Source of the DNA: Hyphomicrobiales bacterium
Lineage (GTDB): Bacteria; Pseudomonadota; Alphaproteobacteria; Rhizobiales; Rhizobiaceae
DNA: 64,000 bases
Direction of reading: 5' to 3'
Assembly: GCA_900470805.1 (NCBI GenBank)
Contig: UCCA01000026.1
Location: 53,542-117,541, forward strand
Positions 46,331 to 55,022 of the stretch are shown here, in pieces (positions within the stretch are counted from its first letter, which is position 1; each line of letters opens with the position of its first letter). A program made the position numbers and the translations under genes. Below the pieces are notes generated by a model. That model searched no databases, was not told the origin of the DNA, and saw nothing but the letters and a program-made list of their open reading frames with translations.

Positions 46331-48490
46331 ATGTCCGCCGAAAAAACGCCCGTCGAAAACTTGAGCGAAGAGCAGGCTGCCGCCGAGCTCGCTTTTCTGG
46401 CGGCGGAGGTGGCCAGCAACGACGAGCTCTACCACGGCAAGGACCAGCCGGCGATCTCTGACGCCGACTACGATGCGCTGAAGCGGCGCAACGACGCCAT
46501 CGAGGCCCGCTTTCCGGCGCTCGTCCGCGAAGACAGCCCGTCGCGGCGTGTCGGCTCCGCACCGCTGCCGACCTTCGCGCAGATCACCCATTCGCGGCCG
46601 ATGCTCTCGCTCGACAACACGTTCTCCGACGAGGACGTGCAGGATTTCATCGGCTCGGTCTATCGCTTCCTCGGTCAACTGCCGGACGGTTCGATCGCCT
46701 TTACCGCCGAGCCGAAGATCGACGGTCTGTCGATGTCGATCCGCTACGAGAACCGCAAGCTCGTCAGCGCCGCCACGCGCGGCGACGGGACGACCGGCGA
46801 AAACGTCACAGCCAACGTCAAGACCATCAAGGATATCCCGAACACGCTGCCATCCGATGCGCCCGATATCGTCGAGGTGCGTGGCGAGGTCTACATGGCC
46901 AAGAGCGATTTCCTGGCGCTGAATGCGCAGATGGAGGCCGAGGGCAAGCAGACTTACGTCAACCCGCGCAACACCGCCGCCGGCTCACTGCGCCAGCTCG
47001 ACGCCAAGGTGACGGCAAGCCGCAAGCTGCGGTTCTTCGCCTATGCCTGGGGCGAAATATCAGAGATGCCATCGGACACGCAGATGGGCATGGTCGAGAC
47101 CTTCGGCAAATGGGGCTTTCCGATCAATCCGCTGATGAAGCGGCTGTCCTCGGTCGAGGACATTTTGGGGCATTACCGCGAAATCGGCCTCAAGCGTCCC
47201 GATCTCGACTATGATATCGACGGCGTCGTCTACAAGGTCGACCGGCTGGACCTGCAGCAACGCCTCGGCTTCCGCTCGCGCAGCCCGCGCTGGGCGACCG
47301 CGCACAAGTTTCCGGCCGAGCAGGCGTTCACGACGGTCGAGAACATCGACATCCAGGTCGGCCGCACCGGCGCGCTGACGCCGGTGGCGCGGCTGACGCC
47401 TGTCACCGTGGGCGGTGTCGTCGTCACCAATGCGACGCTGCACAACGAGGATTATATCAAGGGCATCGGCAATTCCGGCGAGCGCATCCGCGCGGACGAC
47501 CACGACATCCGAATCGGCGACACGGTCATCGTGCAGCGCGCCGGCGACGTCATTCCGCAGGTTCTCGACGTGGTGATGGAGAAGCGGCCGGCGGATGCCA
47601 AGGCTTATGCGTTCCCCAAGACTTGCCCGGTGTGCGGTTCGCATGCGGTGCGGGAGGTCAACGAGAAGACCGGCAAGGTGGACGCGGTGACGCGCTGCAC
47701 CGGCGGTTTCATCTGCCGCGCGCAGGCGACCGAGCATCTGAAACACTTCGTCTCGCGCAACGCCTACGACATTGAGGGGCTTGGCGCCAGGCAGGTGGAT
47801 TTCTTCTTCGAGAGCGAGGATCCATCGCTACAGATCCGCACGGCACCCGACATCTTCACGCTGGAGAAACGGCAGGCCGACTCTGCGCTCACCAAGCTCG
47901 AAAACATCGACGGCTTCGGCAAGGTCAGCGTCGGCAAGCTTTACGCGGCGATCAACGAGCGGCGCAGCATCGCGCTCCACCGCTTCATCTACGCGCTCGG
48001 CATCCGCCACGTCGGCGAGACCACCGCCAAGCTGCTGGCGCGCTCCTACGGCACCTATGAGGCCTTCGAAGCGGCGATGAAGGAGGCGGCGCCGCTGTTC
48101 GGAGAGGCCTGGAACGATCTCAACGCCATCGAGGGGATCGGCGAGATCGTCGCGCGGGCCATCGTCGAGTTCTACAAGGAGCCGCGCAACGTCGAGGTGA
48201 TCACGCGGCTGCTGGCCGAAGTGACGCCCGAGGTGGCCGAACAGCCGGTGACATCAGGCAGCCCGGTGGCGGGCAAGACGGTCGTCTTCACCGGCAGCCT
48301 GGAGAAATTCACTCGCGACGAGGCAAAGGCGCGGGCCGAAAGCCTCGGCGCCAAGGTCGTCGGCTCGGTGTCGAAGAAGACCGACATTCTGGTGGCCGGC
48401 CCCGGCGCCGGGTCGAAGCTCGACAAGGCCAGGGAACTCGGCGTCCAGACGATGGATGAGGACGAGTGGCTAGCCCTGATTGGCGGGTAG
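46331..48490 (+). CDS. ligA: NAD-dependent DNA ligase
   Basis: This 719-residue enzyme seals nicks in replication and repair using NAD+. The adenylation domain has the nucleophile Lys in AEPKIDGLSMSIRYE (near residue 130); the OB fold follows. A Cys4 zinc finger is seen at CPVCGSH and CTGGFICRAQ (near 433-460), then helix-hairpin-helix repeats and a C-terminal BRCT domain (about 640-719, VVFTGSLEKF). A CAGGAG site lies eight bases before ATG 46331. The length is slightly above E. coli LigA (671). Confidence 0.97.
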   Translation: MSAEKTPVENLSEEQAAAELAFLAAEVASNDELYHGKDQPAISDADYDALKRRNDAIEARFPALVREDSPSRRVGSAPLPTFAQITHSRPMLSLDNTFSDEDVQDFIGSVYRFLGQLPDGSIAFTAEPKIDGLSMSIRYENRKLVSAATRGDGTTGENVTANVKTIKDIPNTLPSDAPDIVEVRGEVYMAKSDFLALNAQMEAEGKQTYVNPRNTAAGSLRQLDAKVTASRKLRFFAYAWGEISEMPSDTQMGMVETFGKWGFPINPLMKRLSSVEDILGHYREIGLKRPDLDYDIDGVVYKVDRLDLQQRLGFRSRSPRWATAHKFPAEQAFTTVENIDIQVGRTGALTPVARLTPVTVGGVVVTNATLHNEDYIKGIGNSGERIRADDHDIRIGDTVIVQRAGDVIPQVLDVVMEKRPADAKAYAFPKTCPVCGSHAVREVNEKTGKVDAVTRCTGGFICRAQATEHLKHFVSRNAYDIEGLGARQVDFFFESEDPSLQIRTAPDIFTLEKRQADSALTKLENIDGFGKVSVGKLYAAINERRSIALHRFIYALGIRHVGETTAKLLARSYGTYEAFEAAMKEAAPLFGEAWNDLNAIEGIGEIVARAIVEFYKEPRNVEVITRLLAEVTPEVAEQPVTSGSPVAGKTVVFTGSLEKFTRDEAKARAESLGAKVVGSVSKKTDILVAGPGAGSKLDKARELGVQTMDEDEWLALIGG

Positions 48491-48510
48491 CTGGCCCTCT
48501 CTGCTTAGCC

Positions 48511-48542
48511 AGAGGTGATCGACGTCAAAGCCGATCACCTCT
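48511..48542. terminator. Hairpin between convergent ligA and GNAT genes
   Basis: A perfect 11-bp stem AGAGGTGATCG/CGATCACCTCT with a ten-base loop lies between the two stop codons (21 and 5 bases away). It lacks a T run on either side, so it is a terminator candidate of moderate strength for both directions. Confidence 0.55.
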
Positions 48543-48546
48543 CATA

Positions 48547-49083
48547 TTAGCGTCGCAGCCGCCCCATCGCATAAGCATCGACATATTCGCCGGCGCGGAA
48601 GCCGAAGGATCTGAGCAGGCCTTCCTGTTCGAAGCCGAATTTCTGGTAGAGGCCGATGGCGATGGCGTTGTCGGTGTAGACGGTCAATTCCAATCGCCGG
48701 ATGTCGAGCCAGTCGTCCGCAGCCTCGACCATGGCGGCGAGGATGGTTCTGCCGAAGCCGCGGCCGGTGAAGGCGTCATGGACGCCCATGCCGATGCTGG
48801 CTGCATGCTGGCGGCGGCCGCTGAAACGGTTGAGACCACCATTGGCGACGATCCTGCCATCCAGTGTCACAACAAGGTTGAGGGCGCCCGGTGTGGGGCT
48901 TTCCAGATTCTTCCGGACATCTGCGAGCGATTGATAGGGCGGGCGTAGCGTGCCGGCGCGGTAGCCGGGCAGGTTGATCAGCGCCGCCACCTCCTCGGCG
49001 TCGGCGGGTTGCACGGCGCGAACGACGATGTCTCCGGCCGGTGACGGTTGTTTGTCGGGTGTATTTTCGTAATTTTCAGGCAT
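48547..49083 (-). CDS. GNAT family N-acetyltransferase
   Basis: The 178-residue protein has the GNAT acetyl-CoA fold. SIGMGVHDAFTGRGFGRTIL near residue 97-116 includes the Q/RxxGxG/A-type motif (RGFGRT), and YTDNAIAIGLYQKFGFEQEG near 140 is motif B (as NAIAIGLYQKFGFEQEG). The pattern resembles RimJ/RimL or PhnO-like acetyltransferases acting on amino groups; substrate unknown. The start ATG 49083 has GGAGAG seven bases upstream, but this site is within a predicted hairpin. Confidence 0.9.
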   Translation of the reverse strand: MPENYENTPDKQPSPAGDIVVRAVQPADAEEVAALINLPGYRAGTLRPPYQSLADVRKNLESPTPGALNLVVTLDGRIVANGGLNRFSGRRQHAASIGMGVHDAFTGRGFGRTILAAMVEAADDWLDIRRLELTVYTDNAIAIGLYQKFGFEQEGLLRSFGFRAGEYVDAYAMGRLRR

Positions 49084-49087
49084 GTCG

Positions 49088-49115
49088 GGCTCTCCATTTC
49101 ATCAGGAGGAGAGCC
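49088..49115 (-). promoter_or_regulatory. Leader hairpin covering the GNAT ribosome site
   Basis: On the minus strand GGCTCTCC pairs with GGAGAGCC across a 12-base loop. GGAGAG in the 3' arm is the ribosome site of the acetyltransferase gene, whose ATG begins five bases further. Pairing would hide the site. Confidence 0.45.
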
Positions 49116-49121
49116 GGTTCC

Positions 49122-49149
49122 AGAACCCTGCTCGCCTCGGCAGGGTTCT
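49122..49149 (-). promoter_or_regulatory. Second leader hairpin upstream of the GNAT gene
   Basis: A perfect 10-bp stem AGAACCCTGC/GCAGGGTTCT with an eight-base loop lies just upstream of the hairpin that covers the ribosome site. No T run follows on either strand. Confidence 0.35.
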
Positions 49150-49353
49150 CGGGATGATCGCTATGCTGTCAACGCACCATCGCTCCCGCGCACCCTTCTG
49201 GGGTCGTGGTGATATGAAGCGTAATTGTGGTTGCGTAGGCGATCATCGGGCCAGCTTGCGATACCGACCGTGATCTGTCAACCGTGCCGTGCAATTGCCT
49301 TGAACGTAGCGTGGCACTAAACCTGATCATCCCACGAATCGGAGTTCTCCCGC

Positions 49354-49944
49354 TTGAAGACCATTGCCATCGATTTCGAGACCGCCAACGAGCAGCGCGG
49401 CAGTGCCTGCTCGGTCGGTCTTGCCTGGATCGAGGATGGCAGGGTGGTCAGAGTCGAGGAGCGGCTGATCCGGCCGCGCGACATGCGGTTTTCCGGGATG
49501 AACATCGCTATCCACGGTATTCGCCCTGAGCATGTCGAGGATGCGCCGGAGTTTCCCGAGGTGATGGACGAGTTCATCGACGATTTTCGCGGGGCAACGA
49601 TGATCGCCCATAACGCCGCCTTCGATTTCAGCGTCTGGCGCTCAAGTCTCGATCTCTATCGCCAGTCCTATCCCGAATTGACCTATCTCTGCAGCCTGAA
49701 GATGTCGCAACGCATCTGGCCGCATTTCCTGTCGCATCGGCTGAACATCCTCGCCGAGCATCTGGGGCTGCGCTTCGTGCATCACAACGCCGCCGAGGAT
49801 GCCGCCGTCTGCGCGCAGGCGGCGATCGAGATGGCAAGGCAGGTCGGGGCGGCCGCGGTGCATGCCATCCCTGCGTTCATCGGCATGAAGCCCGGGCGGC
49901 TGCTGGCCGGCGGCTACGAGCCCTGCACCTGCCGCAAGGCGTGA
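49354..49944 (+). CDS. DEDDh 3'-5' exonuclease (DnaQ-like)
   Basis: This 196-residue protein has the three exonuclease motifs of the DnaQ superfamily: IAIDFETAN (Exo I, residues about 4-12), IAHNAAFDFSVW (Exo II, near 84) and HHNAAEDAAVCA (Exo III, His/Asp near 143). It is not DnaQ itself: the C-terminus (GYEPCTCRKA) lacks the polymerase-binding region. A role in DNA or RNA trimming is likely. The start is TTG 49354, with GGAG nine bases upstream; no ATG is near. Standalone gene. Confidence 0.87.
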   Translation: MKTIAIDFETANEQRGSACSVGLAWIEDGRVVRVEERLIRPRDMRFSGMNIAIHGIRPEHVEDAPEFPEVMDEFIDDFRGATMIAHNAAFDFSVWRSSLDLYRQSYPELTYLCSLKMSQRIWPHFLSHRLNILAEHLGLRFVHHNAAEDAAVCAQAAIEMARQVGAAAVHAIPAFIGMKPGRLLAGGYEPCTCRKA

Positions 49945-50043
49945 CGGGATGGCGCGCCTGAGAAGGCGCCGAGCGACCGTCCGCTTTCTTGCAAAGGCGC
50001 AGCGCGGGCCTATCTCTAGCTCCTGACAATCGAGGGAGCCATC

Positions 50044-50541
50044 ATGTCGAGACCACGCACCACCGTCCTTGCTATCGCCGCCGCCGTGATCGGCCTTTGC
50101 GCCGGGCAGGCATCCGCAGATGTCGTCGGCAAGGTCGGGGTCGACTGGATCGGCAACGATATCCTCGTCGATGCCGTGGCCGATCCCGAGGTGAAGGGCG
50201 TCACCTGCCATGTCACCTATTTCGACCGCAGCGTCATCGATCGCGTCAAGAACGGCAAATGGTTCGAGGACCCCTCCAACAGCGCCATTTCCTGCCACCA
50301 GACGGGGCCGATCGAGATCGGCGATATCGATCTCTCCAAAGGCGGCGACGAGGTGTTCAAGTCGGGGCTTTCGCTGATCTGGAAGAAGCTGGTCGTTACC
50401 CGGATCTATGACAAGCAGAACGATACGCTGATCTATCTGGCGCATTCACGCGAGGTGGTCGACGGATCGGCCAAGATGGCGCTTTCCACCGTCTCGCTCT
50501 ACGGGCAGACCGTGACCTGGAAGAACGGCAAGCCGCAATAA
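50044..50541 (+). CDS. creA: CreA family periplasmic protein
   Basis: The 165-residue protein starts with a signal peptide (MSRPRTTVLAIAAAVIGLCAG... cut near QASA) followed by the CreA domain: VGKVGVDWIGNDI near residue 27, the CHVTYFDRSVIDR stretch near 56 with conserved Cys, SCHQTGPI near 83, and KSGLSLIWKKLVVTRIYD near 106. The function is unknown; E. coli creA lies beside the CreBC two-component system but no such genes occur here. A GAGGGAG ribosome site precedes ATG 50044. Confidence 0.9.
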   Translation: MSRPRTTVLAIAAAVIGLCAGQASADVVGKVGVDWIGNDILVDAVADPEVKGVTCHVTYFDRSVIDRVKNGKWFEDPSNSAISCHQTGPIEIGDIDLSKGGDEVFKSGLSLIWKKLVVTRIYDKQNDTLIYLAHSREVVDGSAKMALSTVSLYGQTVTWKNGKPQ

Positions 50542-50675
50542 ACCAACAGAGGACACGCACCTCTTGGCGAGCGATGGCACCCCAGCCATATGCCGGGTTG
50601 ACGTCATGTGCCGTATGGAAATCGTCATGCGGCACGGATAAGGTCCCGTCTGAATCAAATCGAAGAGGACTGCCG

Positions 50676-51545
50676 ATGCCAAGCTCAACCCGGATCGCCA
50701 ACGACCATCTCACCGTCGATGTTTCGTCGCTCGGCGCGGAAATGCAGACGCTGACGACGGCGGACGGCCAGTCGCTGCTGTGGAATGGCGACGCAGCCTT
50801 CTGGAGCGGTCGTTCGCCGATCCTGTTTCCGATCGTCGGTAAGGCGCCCGATGACACGGTCGAGATCGACGGCAAGGCCTATCCGATGAACCAGCACGGC
50901 TTTGCCCGCCGCGCCGAGTTTACGCTCGCCGCCTCCAGCGCAACCATGTGCCGTTACGAGCTTGCCGCGTCGGAGGCGACAAAGGCTGCCTATCCTTTCG
51001 ACTTCCTGCTTGCTGTCGAGCATATCGTCGACGGCAGGACGCTGACAGTGGCGGCCGAAGTGACCAACGACGACTCACGGGCGATGCCGTTCGGTATCGG
51101 CTTTCATTCGGCCTTCGTCTGGCCGTTGCCGGGCGGTGGCGCTGCCGACCATGTGATCACGCTCGACAACAAGGCCGAGCCGGAGCTGATCCGCCTGTCG
51201 GGCGGGCTGCTGTCTTTTGCCAAGCATCCGTCGCCGTTCAAGGAGGGGCGCCTTGTGCTTGATCGCAGCATGTTCGATGCGGATGCGATGATCTTCCCGG
51301 AGGGGGCGGGCGAGGGGCTGCGCTACAGCGCCGAGGGCGCGCCGACCCTGCATTTCACCTTCGACAACCTGCCCAATCTGGCGCTGTGGCAAAAGCCCGG
51401 CGCGCCGTTCATCTGCGTTGAGCCGTGGCATGGCATGGCAGCCGAGAATGGCGGCTCTAGGGAATTGGCGCAACGCCCCTACAGCGCGACGCTGGCGCCC
51501 GGCCAGACTGCCCGGTTTGCCTTTTCTGTCGAGGTTTCTGCGTAG
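50676..51545 (+). CDS. Aldose 1-epimerase family protein (LacX-like)
   Basis: The 289-residue beta-sandwich protein interconverts sugar anomers. LLWNGDAAFWSGRSPILFP near residue 32-50, MNQHGFARRAEF near 71 (first His), GIGFHSAFVWPL near 145 (second His) and FICVEPWHGMA near 246 (catalytic Glu) are in the order of the family. The LacX-like subgroup often has no fixed pathway context, and here no sugar operon is adjacent. ATG 50676 follows a GAAGAGGA site; the frame is open upstream. Confidence 0.9.
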   Translation: MPSSTRIANDHLTVDVSSLGAEMQTLTTADGQSLLWNGDAAFWSGRSPILFPIVGKAPDDTVEIDGKAYPMNQHGFARRAEFTLAASSATMCRYELAASEATKAAYPFDFLLAVEHIVDGRTLTVAAEVTNDDSRAMPFGIGFHSAFVWPLPGGGAADHVITLDNKAEPELIRLSGGLLSFAKHPSPFKEGRLVLDRSMFDADAMIFPEGAGEGLRYSAEGAPTLHFTFDNLPNLALWQKPGAPFICVEPWHGMAAENGGSRELAQRPYSATLAPGQTARFAFSVEVSA

Positions 51546-51571
51546 CAGACCCCTGTTTCCCCGGAAACGAG

Positions 51572-51607
51572 AAACGCCCGCGACGGCATCCATCGCGGGC
51601 GTTTTTC
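51572..51607. terminator. Bidirectional terminator
   Basis: A perfect 10-bp stem ACGCCCGCGA/TCGCGGGCGT with a nine-base loop is followed by TTTTCTTG on the plus strand and by TTCTCGTTTCC on the minus strand. It lies between the convergent epimerase and cheW genes. Confidence 0.9.
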
Positions 51608-51626
51608 TTGTTACTGTCGGTGACCC

Positions 51627-52097
51627 TTACGCGGCTTCGCGGGTCAGTTCGTCGGCGATGACGGTGTCGAGGTTGAGGAAGCAGACCATGCTCTTTTCCA
51701 GCGCGACGATGCCGCGGCAGAAGGCGCGCTGATCGTCGGGGATGATCTCGGGCGCAGGCTGCAGATCTTCGCTCTTGATGGTCATCATGTCGGAAACCTG
51801 TTCGACCAGCAGGCCGACCAGCTTGCCGGCGATGTCGGTGACGATGATTGCCGAACGCTCTGATGGTTCGGTCATCTTCATGCCGAGGCGGCAGGCCATG
51901 TCGATGACGGGGATGACGGCGCCGCGCAGGTTGATCAGGCCGAGAACGTAGGGCGGGGTGTGCGGCATCGGGGTGACCGGCGCCCAGCCGCGGATTTCGC
52001 GGATGGCCATGATATCGATGCAGAATTCCTGCTCACCGAGGTGGAAGGAAACGATCTCCAGATGCGAACCGGTCTGGTTTATGACGGTATTATTCAT
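51627..52097 (-). CDS. cheW: Chemotaxis coupling protein CheW
   Basis: This 156-residue adaptor couples receptors to CheA. The CheW fold is seen in SFHLGEQEFCIDIMAIREI near residue 17 (as HLGEQEFCIDIMAIREI), PYVLGLINLRGAVIPVIDM near 49-67, with the conserved Arg in NLRG, and IVALEKSMVCFLNLD near 129. ATG 52097 is favoured by GGGAAG ten bases upstream; TTG 52103, which overlaps the receptor stop (TTGA), is an alternative two residues longer. It forms a two-gene unit with the receptor gene. Confidence 0.94.
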   Translation of the reverse strand: MNNTVINQTGSHLEIVSFHLGEQEFCIDIMAIREIRGWAPVTPMPHTPPYVLGLINLRGAVIPVIDMACRLGMKMTEPSERSAIIVTDIAGKLVGLLVEQVSDMMTIKSEDLQPAPEIIPDDQRAFCRGIVALEKSMVCFLNLDTVIADELTREAA

Positions 52098-52099
52098 GA

Positions 52100-54064
52100 T
52101 CAAAATTCTTCCCAGTTGTCTCCGGCCGGACCGGCCATGGTTCTTGCGGCAGCGCCGCCACTGAATGCGCCCGCGACCTTGCCGATGAGGGCCCGTGCGG
52201 GGGATGATTTCGGATGCGAGGCTGCTGATGCTTCCCGCGGCGTGTGACGGGCGTTCATGCCCTCGCCGATCTTGAACGTCCGGATCAGCTGGATCAGGTT
52301 GTCGGCGTCCGCGGCCAGCGTGTGGCTTGCCGCATTCGTCTCTTCCACCATGGCCGCGTTTTTCTGCGTGACCTGGTCCATCTGGCTGATCGCTGTATTG
52401 ATCTCGTTCAGTCCCACTGATTGTTCGCGTGCAGAGGTTACGATTGATTTAACATGTTCGTCGATCCGCGAAACATCTTCGCCGATTTCGCGCAAAGCCT
52501 GTCCGGCAGCGGTCACGAGCTCGCCGCCGATCTTCACCTCGGCGCCGGAGCGACCGATCAGCGTCTTGATATCCTTGGCGGCGCCGGCGGCGCGGCCGGC
52601 CAGTTCGCGGACTTCCTGGGCGACGACCGCGAAGCCCTTGCCGGCTTCACCGGCACGGGCCGCCTCGACGCCGGCATTGAGCGCCAGGAGGTTGGTCTGG
52701 AAGGCGATCTCGTCGATCACGTTGATGATCATGCCGATTTCGCGCGAGGCGCCTTCGATCCTCTCCATCGCCGCCATGGCGTCGGTGACGACGAGATCGG
52801 ACTTGGCGGTGTTCTGGCGGGTGTGGGCCACCATCTGTCCGACGCTTTCGGAGCGATCGGTGGCGTTGCGCACCGTGGCCGTGATCTGGTCGAGGGCTGC
52901 CGATGTCTGCTCCAGCGAGGCTGCCTGCTGCTCCGTGCGCTTGGCGAGGTCGTCTGCGGCGGAGCGCATCTGACGGCTGTTCGCCTGGATCGAAGCGCCG
53001 TTCTGGGCGATGTCGGTCATTGTCTGGCGCAGCGTCACGGTGGTCTGGTTGAAGTCGCTGCGCAGGCTTTCCAGCTCGGGCCGGAAGGGCTTGTCGATGG
53101 TGACGGTCACGTCGCCCGCCGCCAGACGCTTCAGGCCTTCGCCGAGCGCGCCGACGGCGGTGTTGAGCGCTTCGGTGTCGGCGAGCTTGGTCGCGTCGCG
53201 GCTGCGGCGCTCGGCGTCCGATTGCTGCCGTTCGGTTTCGCTGCGCTGTTCCAGCGCCCGCTTGTCGATCGCGGCCATGCGGAAGCCCTGGGCGGCCCGC
53301 GCCATGTCGCCGATTTCGTCACCACGGTCGGTGGCCGGCACCGCGCTGTCGAGATCGCCGTTGGTGATCCGCTGCATGCTCTGGCGGACCGCCTCGATGC
53401 CGCGACGGATTGAGCCACCATGGATGTATTGCAAGGCGGCCATGCAGAGGATGGCGATGAAGCCGAGGCCGATCTGGATGAAGACGGAATTCTGCGAGAT
53501 GGCGTTCGCCTGATCGACGCGGCGCTTGGCGACGATGCCGCCGTCCTGGGCGAGCTTGTCGAGCGTGGTCGTCAGCTTTTCGCCACCTTGATCGATGACG
53601 CCGTCCAGCCGGTCAAACTCGCTGTCCGGTGCGCCGGCCTCGACGGCGGCCTTGAGGTCTCCGATGATGCTCTGCTTGAGGCTGGCAACATCGGCATCAT
53701 AAGTCGATACGAGCGCTGCCGCGTTCAGTTCGTCTGCAACGAGGCGCATTTGCACGGAGCCGCTGGACAGGTTCGCCACAGCGTCGTTCATCAGTTTCAG
53801 CCGCTCGGGCGCGACGGTTTTTTCACCGCGGTCGACGATCGTATCCATTGCCGCCAGGACCAGTGTGAGGTTGGCAATACGCATTTCATTGATGTCGTCG
53901 ACACTGACCTGGATCTCGTTGGCGCGCTGAAGAGCGCCGCCGACGATCCGGTTCTCATACCAGCCGACCGCGATCATCGCGCCGAAACCGATGAATGCCG
54001 CGCCCGCCAGCGTTGCGAGACGCTGACCTACGGAGAGGCCCTTGTGCACCGTCATATCTGCCAT
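52100..54064 (-). CDS. Methyl-accepting chemotaxis protein with CheR-binding tail
   Basis: The 654-residue receptor has membrane spans near residues 17-36 and 192-213, a periplasmic four-helix-type sensor domain (about 37-190), a HAMP domain (about 214-268) and a second HAMP-like segment (LKRLAAGDVTV near 315), then the signalling domain with hairpin tip EIAFQTNLLALNAGVEAARA near 475. The tail ends NWEEF, a pentapeptide like the NWETF CheR-binding site. The ligand is unknown. It overlaps or abuts cheW and is away from any che cluster in this window. Confidence 0.95.
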   Translation of the reverse strand: MADMTVHKGLSVGQRLATLAGAAFIGFGAMIAVGWYENRIVGGALQRANEIQVSVDDINEMRIANLTLVLAAMDTIVDRGEKTVAPERLKLMNDAVANLSSGSVQMRLVADELNAAALVSTYDADVASLKQSIIGDLKAAVEAGAPDSEFDRLDGVIDQGGEKLTTTLDKLAQDGGIVAKRRVDQANAISQNSVFIQIGLGFIAILCMAALQYIHGGSIRRGIEAVRQSMQRITNGDLDSAVPATDRGDEIGDMARAAQGFRMAAIDKRALEQRSETERQQSDAERRSRDATKLADTEALNTAVGALGEGLKRLAAGDVTVTIDKPFRPELESLRSDFNQTTVTLRQTMTDIAQNGASIQANSRQMRSAADDLAKRTEQQAASLEQTSAALDQITATVRNATDRSESVGQMVAHTRQNTAKSDLVVTDAMAAMERIEGASREIGMIINVIDEIAFQTNLLALNAGVEAARAGEAGKGFAVVAQEVRELAGRAAGAAKDIKTLIGRSGAEVKIGGELVTAAGQALREIGEDVSRIDEHVKSIVTSAREQSVGLNEINTAISQMDQVTQKNAAMVEETNAASHTLAADADNLIQLIRTFKIGEGMNARHTPREASAASHPKSSPARALIGKVAGAFSGGAAARTMAGPAGDNWEEF

Positions 54065-54415
54065 GTGAATGCCATCCCCCTCCGCGATGCGACGCGGTTC
54101 TGTTCTCGTTCGCAGACGGATAATCGGGAGCGGGTCTCCAGCCAGGCGTCATGCCGGTTGAACGGCAAGCGTTCTATCCGGTGCCAGATATAACAATCAG
54201 ATTTTAAGTATTTCCTAATGATATAAGCGATTGGAAACGTTAGGGACTGCCGGTCGACTTCGGTGTTTACAGTCTGATTTAACGGCGTGCGGCCGGTGCA
54301 ATCGAGGATGAGGCGATTCGGCGCGGTGTGAAAACGCGTTGTTGAATTGCGCGCCGGGATTTGACGCGATATCAGGCGGTGGAAGGCATTGCGGCCTTTG
54401 CGAGGAATCCGATCG
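54065..54415. other. Divergent intergenic region receptor/SCO gene
   Basis: This holds the promoters of the receptor gene (minus) and the SCO gene (plus). An AT-rich segment at about 54188-54240 (TTTTAAGTATTTCCTAATG) is the likely core for the minus-strand promoter. No repeat, RNA or further gene is seen. Confidence 0.5.
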
Positions 54416-55018
54416 ATGAAGACCATCCGTATTGCCGTCTGGGTCGCCGTGCTGTTGATGGCCGGGATTCTTGGCTGGCTGACGCTGAATGTGACCAAGA
54501 CCAAGGAAGCGCTCTCCGACGGTCCGTTCGGCGTGCCGTTCACGCTGACGGCGCAGAACGGCCAGCCGATCACCGAACAGGCGTTCCGCGGCAAGCCGTC
54601 GGCGGTATTCTTCGGCTTCACCCATTGCCCGGAGGTCTGCCCGACGACACTGTTCGAGCTCGACGGATGGCTGAAGACGGTCGATCCCAATGGCGACAAG
54701 CTGCACGCCTATTTCGTCAGCGTCGATCCGGAGCGCGACACGCCCGAGGTGATGAACCAGTATGTCTCGAACGTGTCCAAGCGGATCGTCGGCATATCGG
54801 GTGCGCCCGACAAGGTTGCCGATGTGATCAAGGGCTATCGCGTCTACGCCAAGAAGGTGCCGATCGACGAGAACGATCCGAATGGCGATTATACGATGGA
54901 TCACACGGCTTCCGTGTTCCTGCTCGATTCGGCCGGACGGTTCGCAGGGACGATCGCCTATGGCGAAAATCCCGATACGGCGGTAAAAAAGCTGGAGAAC
55001 CTCGCCAACAAGGGATGA
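54416..55018 (+). CDS. SCO1/SenC family copper chaperone or thiol reductase
   Basis: The 200-residue protein has an N-terminal membrane anchor (about residues 4-24) and a periplasmic thioredoxin-like fold. FFGFTHCPEVCPTTLFEL near 65-82 has the copper-binding CxxxC, FVSVDPERDTP near 103 and the distal His in YTMDHTASVFLLD near 162 complete the site. SCO proteins help assemble the CuA site of cytochrome oxidase. No oxidase genes are nearby. A GAGGAATCC site precedes ATG 54416. The next gene starts four bases after the stop. Confidence 0.93.
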   Translation: MKTIRIAVWVAVLLMAGILGWLTLNVTKTKEALSDGPFGVPFTLTAQNGQPITEQAFRGKPSAVFFGFTHCPEVCPTTLFELDGWLKTVDPNGDKLHAYFVSVDPERDTPEVMNQYVSNVSKRIVGISGAPDKVADVIKGYRVYAKKVPIDENDPNGDYTMDHTASVFLLDSAGRFAGTIAYGENPDTAVKKLENLANKG

Positions 55019-55022
55019 TGTC

